64,000 nucleotides of DNA, taken from assembly GCA_916613615.1 (NCBI GenBank), contig OU744725.1, positions 54,565,575 through 54,629,574 on the forward strand. The letters run 5' to 3'. Below, in pieces: positions 58,530 through 64,000 of the stretch. This stretch comes from Steromphala cineraria. Taxonomy: Eukaryota > Mollusca > Gastropoda > Trochida > Trochidae. A program made the translations under genes and the position numbers. The notes below the pieces were generated by a model, which saw nothing but the letters and a program-made list of their open reading frames with translations, was not told the DNA's origin and ran no database searches. The first letter of the stretch is position 1. Each line of letters starts with the position of its first letter.

Positions 58530-61412
58530 GAGATCTTCACTTATCAATGAACGAGAATCAAGAGTGTCTGAGGTCTAATCTTTGTTGATTGGTGTAGGAT
58601 TTGACTTCAACTGATCTTTAATGCTGTACGCATAGATTTGGATACGTTCAAATGTGCATTTATCTGTGACATACACATAGAATATGACCATCTCTGACCA
58701 CAGTTCATCAATACGTATTACATAATTTCATTGTACGTGTTTCAATTCTACGTAAATTGGGAATCTAATACATTAGTATATTTTACAGACAAAAATGACT
58801 CCGAAACAGACGAGTGCTCCGTCGGAATCTACGACACCAAAGATAGTTTTGTTTTAATATATTTTCTGTCAATTTCTGATTGGAAATCGATCTTTTTAAG
58901 CCGATAACATACACAAACAAAGTCCATTTCTCCCCCTAACGACATTACTGATAATCGACGAAGCGAAGGTGTGTCATGAAGAAATCCATTTGGTTGCAAT
59001 GGTTGCTACGTCACATGATGAAAGGGGATGTATGCCAAATCTGAACACATGGAGACTTTTAAATTGCAAAATGGAACAGGTCGTTCTCAACAATTCAAGT
59101 CTCGAAAAGACGAGTCCAAGTGTGCAAAGGTAACATTTAAGCCTGTCAAATTTATATCTTTACGCTCTCAACTTTGCAAAGTCGAAAGTTAATCCTAGAT
59201 ATGCCAATGTCGACATGTTAACTATAAGTTTAAAAATTTCAAATCTATATAATATAAACATATTGTATTGTTTTACGTTTTAACAGTGAGATTTGGGAAA
59301 TATATAGTTGTGAGAAAAACCTTGTAAAATGGACTTTTGCATTTCGAGACTTGCGTGAGTTGCATGGCTACGATTGCAATGGCCACTGATAACCGTGATG
59401 GTATACTATACATATAGTCACAGCTAGCATGTACGATTATATAAATTACATTTTGCAGTTATTCACAAATTCAAAACAGTAATGTCTATGGAGAAAATTA
59501 TAAGATGTATAATTACATACCGTGTACATATATCCAAACAAGTTACAGCCACTACAAAGTTTGGTATCTTGTGTAACTATTGTTTCTTTTACCAGTTCCA
59601 TACTCTTAAGAAACATTGCCTTATTCTGTACCTGATGAAGTACTGTTTCCGTTGTCGTGCAAACATTTAATAATTAGGTTCCCACTAACATTATTACTCC
59701 ATTATATTCGAAAATGCGTTTTCGACCATTTTTTTGTTTTTAATAATCTCGCCTTAGTTTCTGGATCAGCAGTTTGCTTATTTTGACTTTCAACGGAGTT
59801 GTTCTTTTTACTGTAAGCAATCCTTTTATACTTAAGAGTAATTATTTTCCAATTGAGCGTAAAGAAGATATACTTTTACTTCTAGGGGTAAATATACTTC
59901 CAGAAGTATATCAATCTAATTAAATTTAGATTTTATATTAGGTCGTACTGTTTTGACCTAATATAAGACACGTTGATCTAAATTTATTTATATTGAGAAG
60001 TTTATATACCCATAGGAGTAAAATTGTGCATGTAAAAATGCATTAGTATTTGTTTAAATTTGATAACTGTATTCCTGGTTGTAAAACCTTGAAATGTATA
60101 AAAAAAATCAAACATAACAATGAATCTTAAATACAATGGAACGGAATAATATAAATCACAACTGTTTAATTCACAACTGTTTTTATACATCAAGATGCTA
60201 TAATGACGTGAGAATAGTTGACAAGCATCGTTCATGGTGCTTTGGCAAAACAAGCTAGATTATACCTAAAAATTAAAAATTATAAACTAAATTCCTATTT
60301 CCATTACATTTTATACACATTTATAACTAATTAAACACATTATTACAAACACGCCATATATAACATGGAATACAAATGAATATAAGTTAATAAATAAAAT
60401 GAAATGTGGAGCGAGTTCGCCTTTCTGATTTGGATACGAGTTCGGTTTGGTTACGAATTTCCCCTGGCAACGAGTTTGTTTTGGGTACGAATACGCCTTA
60501 TATCTGAAACGTCATCAGTTTCTGTGTATATTTGGGAGTAATTGTTGTACATTTTCTTTTAATTATTTTTCTGCCCTTTTAACGTAGTTTTTCCAGGAAC
60601 ATGATGAAATCAAAACAAAAGAAAATCATTATTTACTTTACTTTAAGTTATATTGGGTTAATATGGGAATTCAATACAAAATTTAAAATGACTAAAGTCA
60701 AAGTTTTTTTCCAACATAAAGGTCCCTAATGGCGGGGAATCAGAAGTTTGACACTCAAGAAACGCTGATGTGTTTTCGAAAAAAGATGGGTGTAAAATCG
60801 GTTAAATGACTGGTACGAACATTTACTAATGGTTTTTATTCCAATGACAATGATTTTGAAGTTGTCACTCCTTTTAGGCTGCTTAAAAGAGTTATATTTA
60901 TCTGTAGACAAGACCTGAGTAAAGTTGTACAGTACGTCCGGCAGTTCCGGATAACGGAGTACTTCGTGTACTCTATATTAATGTTCTAAATAATTACGTT
61001 TTTACTGATTTTAATGCATAACATATGCAGAAACCCTGCTTATCTGCATCACATAATCGGGTTCACTAATTACACCAGATAGCTGACCATTCATGCTACT
61101 TGCTAGGCTTTGCTCAACTTCTTCAGACATGCAATCATCAAATCATGTTAATACCCATTATTTATTATGAAACTTGAAATCAAAATATATTCTTAGTTAT
61201 CCGCCGCGAAGCCCTTACATCCACGAACGCGAGTGTATACTAGTATGTTTCCTAGATTTAGGAATTAGAACCATCTACATCCTATAGCTATTGTATAAGT
61301 GTAAAGAAACTATATATTAAGCAAGCACAATCATATAAAATAAACTTAAGTGAAAACATCAAATCTTTTTTTTGCACTATAAGGAGAGATTATTTGATTT
61401 TTTTTCTCTCTT
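58530..61412. other. no gene; one palindromic patch
   Basis: A perfect 12-bp inverted pair TTATATTAGGTC (59933-59944) and GACCTAATATAA (59955-59966) sits in a wider imperfect palindrome (about 59885-60015). The 3' part probably holds the RMI1 promoter and a 5' non-coding exon, not located. Confidence 0.4.
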
Positions 61413-61415
61413 TAG

Positions 61416-64000
61416 ACTAAGGGGAAATGACTAACTTTGTAAGTATCCTGAGAAACTGGTTGAGTTCTACCTACGCAATCCGTGTACCAGATGACTGGTT
61501 GGAAGCATGTGTGGAATGGATTCAAGAAGAAAATCAGGTTAGAGAAATCTTTGAAACAGTTAGTTCAGATAACCTAAACTTCGCTTTATGTGCGATAACT
61601 TCGCGTAGGAAGACGTCTAGCATGCTGGACTATGAAATAGTATACATACACTATTGTGACTACAAGTCCTTCTTAATCTTAATTACCACCCATATTAATT
61701 GTTGATCCCTGATCTATTTAATTTTGAAAAGAAAACATGTATTCAGACATTTTGCTGTAGAATATAGCTTTGTTGTACTATTATAGTCTATAGCTGCCTG
61801 TGTTTGACTTCTTTCAGATACGTTCTTATAGTTTTCGACTTACAACATTCTCCCCCCACAGAGGCAAATCAGTCCTTTGAAATGTTGATACAGCCTCTGT
61901 TATATTACGCTGACTTTGTGGGATAGAATGGGAGATGCCTGGTTTGAGGCAATCAAATTTAGTTGTGCAATCAGAGATGCTGTTCTAAAATCATCATTTT
62001 GGCTACTGAATCATGGCAAAATCATTGATAAAGAAATTCAAATGGATTTTGGTGCAATTTTTTAACCCACAGATTTTGGCGTAATAGAACAGAGGCTGTA
62101 TCAACATTTTATCACTTGATCTGCCTCTGTGGGGAGAGAATTGACTTACAAAATAATATTGACAAAGTTTTAATCAATATGGGAGCCCTATCTGTAGCTA
62201 CCTATTAATGAAAACATAGGATTGTTTAGTATATTTACCATGCAAATGTAAAAGAAGGTCAAAGATTTAACGGGTTTAACCATGTTTAGATTAAAGTCAA
62301 ACTTTACAGTTAAAATACAAACACCCTGGCTTTGATTTTGCTATTCCAAAACAAATGTGAACTGACATGAAAACTATTTCATGTTTTCAATAACTATATG
62401 AATTTTTCAGGGTACCACTGTTGCAATAGAGGCATTGAAGAACCAAGTATATGAGCAATGGCTTATGTCGGATCTGAGGGAACTAAGGACTGCAAGTTTG
62501 CCCACTGAAATATCAGGCAGTAGGAAGGTGGAAATTAACGGATCATTTGCAGTACAGGTATCTATTTGTTGATTTGGACTTAAAGTGAATATAAGTTATA
62601 ACATTCAGTGGTGGGGGACATAGGCTGATATCTCCCAATTGCCCCCAAGGGAATGTTTTAGTTTTAAACATATTTTATTCATCAGAAAAGGATTGGGTAC
62701 AAGTTATACAACTTAAAAAACCCACTCACTAATATGTACATTGAATATTATTTTCAATCATTTAACAAGATGGACAGAAGAGAACAGAGAATAGAAATAC
62801 CAAACTGATACAATAATTAAAGGAACCTTTTTGTTTGAGTTATCTAGGTTTGAACAATTTTGAATATACTCTGATTTATATGGATATTCAGATCAGCATT
62901 GAGTAAGTCACAAGTAATGTTCAAATTGGTAACACTGCATAAGTTTGCCATCATGACCGTTCTTTCTAAATTATATAAAGCCCCCAAAAGGGAATGTTGT
63001 TGTTAAATAATAAACCGTATAAACAATGATATTTATAAGATATCAGATAGAAGTAGTATTTGTTGCCTGAAATATTTTTTCAACTCCTGACTATGTTTCC
63101 CAGATTGATACAGCTTTGGATGTTGGATGTTCATTCTACTCACAAACTCAGAAGTTCAAAGGAACAGAGAACCCGAATGCTCTTGTATCAGCTGATGAAC
63201 CAAAGCAACCAGCAGTAAGTGAACCCTCTTCCTAGAACTCTCTGTATCTCTACCTGGACATAAACTTATTTGATACTTTTCTTGCCAATAGGTCATAATT
63301 TGCTCTGAATTTTATAAGTTATACCTTTCAGACGCGGGGACATGGGGAGATATCTGCCTCGAGCTTGGTGTTATGCGACGAGCCGAAGGCGAGTTGCATA
63401 ACACCAAGCGAGAGGCAGATATCTTCCCATGTACCCCGCTTCTGAATTGTATAACAAATTTATCTCACCGAATGTTTATACAAAATGCATATAATATGAA
63501 GATAAAGAGTAAGAAAAACGATAACTGCGTAAGTTCTTTTACTATAGTTTGTTCAAAGCTACAAATCGGTTGATCAAAAGTACCCAGCTTGATCATGTGT
63601 TCAAGTTAACATACATTGTACATTCAAGATGCTCACTCTGCATGCTTTTTCATGCTTTTTATGTGCCGGGGTATAAATGATTTATCACCCCGCTCAAGAG
63701 GGTGATATCAGTATTTATCCAGGGTCACGTGGACCAATCAGAGATCGAGATTCTTACATGAGGTAGGATAAAGATCACTTACCAGGTAGCTAACCATGAG
63801 GCATAGGGAACTACAGAGGACAATCCTTTTGTCTGTGTCTATGATTTGGAACATGTGAATGAAAAAATGATTTCAAATAGCTTGGCATGTTGATCTTTGC
63901 TAACGATAGGTATTATTTGCAACATATTGATTTTCAAACTATTTTTGCCCAAAAAAAAGTTTTTAATCAGGCTGGATAAAAGTACATGTTTATTAACTAG
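61416..64000 (+). CDS. RMI1: RecQ-mediated genome instability protein 1, N-terminal part (runs off the window)
   Basis: Three coding exons: 61427-61537 (37 codons; acceptor at 61414-61415 just upstream of the ATG), 62411-62557 (49 codons) and 63104-63214 (37 codons). All introns are phase 0 with GT-AG borders (donors GTTAGA, GTATCT, GTAAGT). The 123 residues match the RMI1 N-terminal region: VPDDWLEACVEWIQEEN, then VYEQWLMSDLRELRTASLP, then NGSFAVQ and IDTALDV with YSQTQKFKG. In animals RMI1 joins BLM helicase and topoisomerase III-alpha to dissolve double Holliday junctions; this part is the helical domain before the OB fold. The OB fold and C-terminal parts lie beyond the window. Introns 1 and 3 hold a foldback MITE, a large palindrome and a dispersed repeat. 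Confidence 0.9.
61846..62142. mobile_element. foldback MITE, family C (9-bp TSD), copy 2, in RMI1 intron 1
   Basis: Ends CATTCTCCCCCCACAGAGGC and GCCTCTGTGGGGAGAGAATT. Duplicated target GACTTACAA at 61837-61845 and 62143-62151. 297 bp. Confidence 0.92.
63318..63455. repeat. 138-bp palindrome in RMI1 intron 3
   Basis: Two arms of about 63 bp (63318-63380 and 63393-63455) pair with few mismatches around a 12-bp centre, including GATATCTGCCTC / GAGGCAGATATC and CTTGGTGTTATGC / GCATAACACCAAG. Probably a foldback element. No target duplication could be fixed. Confidence 0.85.
63541..63773 (+). repeat. about 233-bp dispersed repeat, copy 2, in RMI1 intron 3
   Basis: Same element as 24273-24505. 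It begins ACTATAGTTTGTTCAAAGC and ends GAGGTAGGATAAA. Contains TTTATCACCCCGCTCAAGAG and CACGTGGACCAATCAGAGAT. Confidence 0.85.

Overview
This window is nuclear DNA from a marine invertebrate, most likely a lophotrochozoan and plausibly a mollusc. The evidence is AT-rich non-coding DNA, small exons with GT-AG introns, a Ty3/gypsy element of the kind common in invertebrate genomes, and dense short transposons. Species cannot be named from sequence alone. Nothing prokaryotic, no tRNA or rRNA gene and no CRISPR array was seen.

Four cellular genes can be assembled by hand from exons that agree in splice sites and phase. (1) A two-exon gene at 15939-17360 (+) encodes a 93-residue secreted 8-cysteine protein. 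(2) A six-exon gene at 22807-27936 (-) encodes a 225-residue YccV/HspQ-fold (hemimethylated-DNA-binding domain) protein with an N-terminal hydrophobic anchor. (3) A paralogue of gene 1 at 53271-55914 (+) encodes 86 residues with the same intron position and phase and nearly the same cysteine spacing. (4) The first three coding exons of RMI1, the BLM/Top3-alpha complex subunit, start at 61427 (+) and run off the right edge.

Mobile and repetitive DNA makes up much of the rest. There is a complete Ty3/gypsy element (29307-33971) with two LTRs that look identical, a 5-bp target duplication, a tRNA-Leu primer site and an intact 1320-codon gag-pol. Twelve copies of a roughly 350-bp TTAA-flanked MITE occur. 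Three separate foldback families (seven copies) all carry 9-bp target duplications, as Mutator-like elements do. Two Helentron-like elements have tandem-repeat cores. hAT-like, pogo/Tigger-like and TA-flanked MITEs, a SINE, Tc1-like transposase fossils and seven minisatellite or satellite arrays are also present.

The main theme is transposons and tandem repeats meeting gene structure. A foldback MITE sits exactly at the splice donor of YccV-gene exon 2, and its target duplication re-creates the donor. In both cysteine-rich paralogues the 3' splice site of the mature-peptide exon abuts a repeat: a SINE tail in one and a 33-bp minisatellite that repeats the acceptor itself in the other. A fragment of YccV-gene exon 2 is duplicated upstream and broken by a hAT-like MITE. 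One Helentron-like element carries seven clusters of nuclear-receptor half sites and is nested inside a TTAA MITE.
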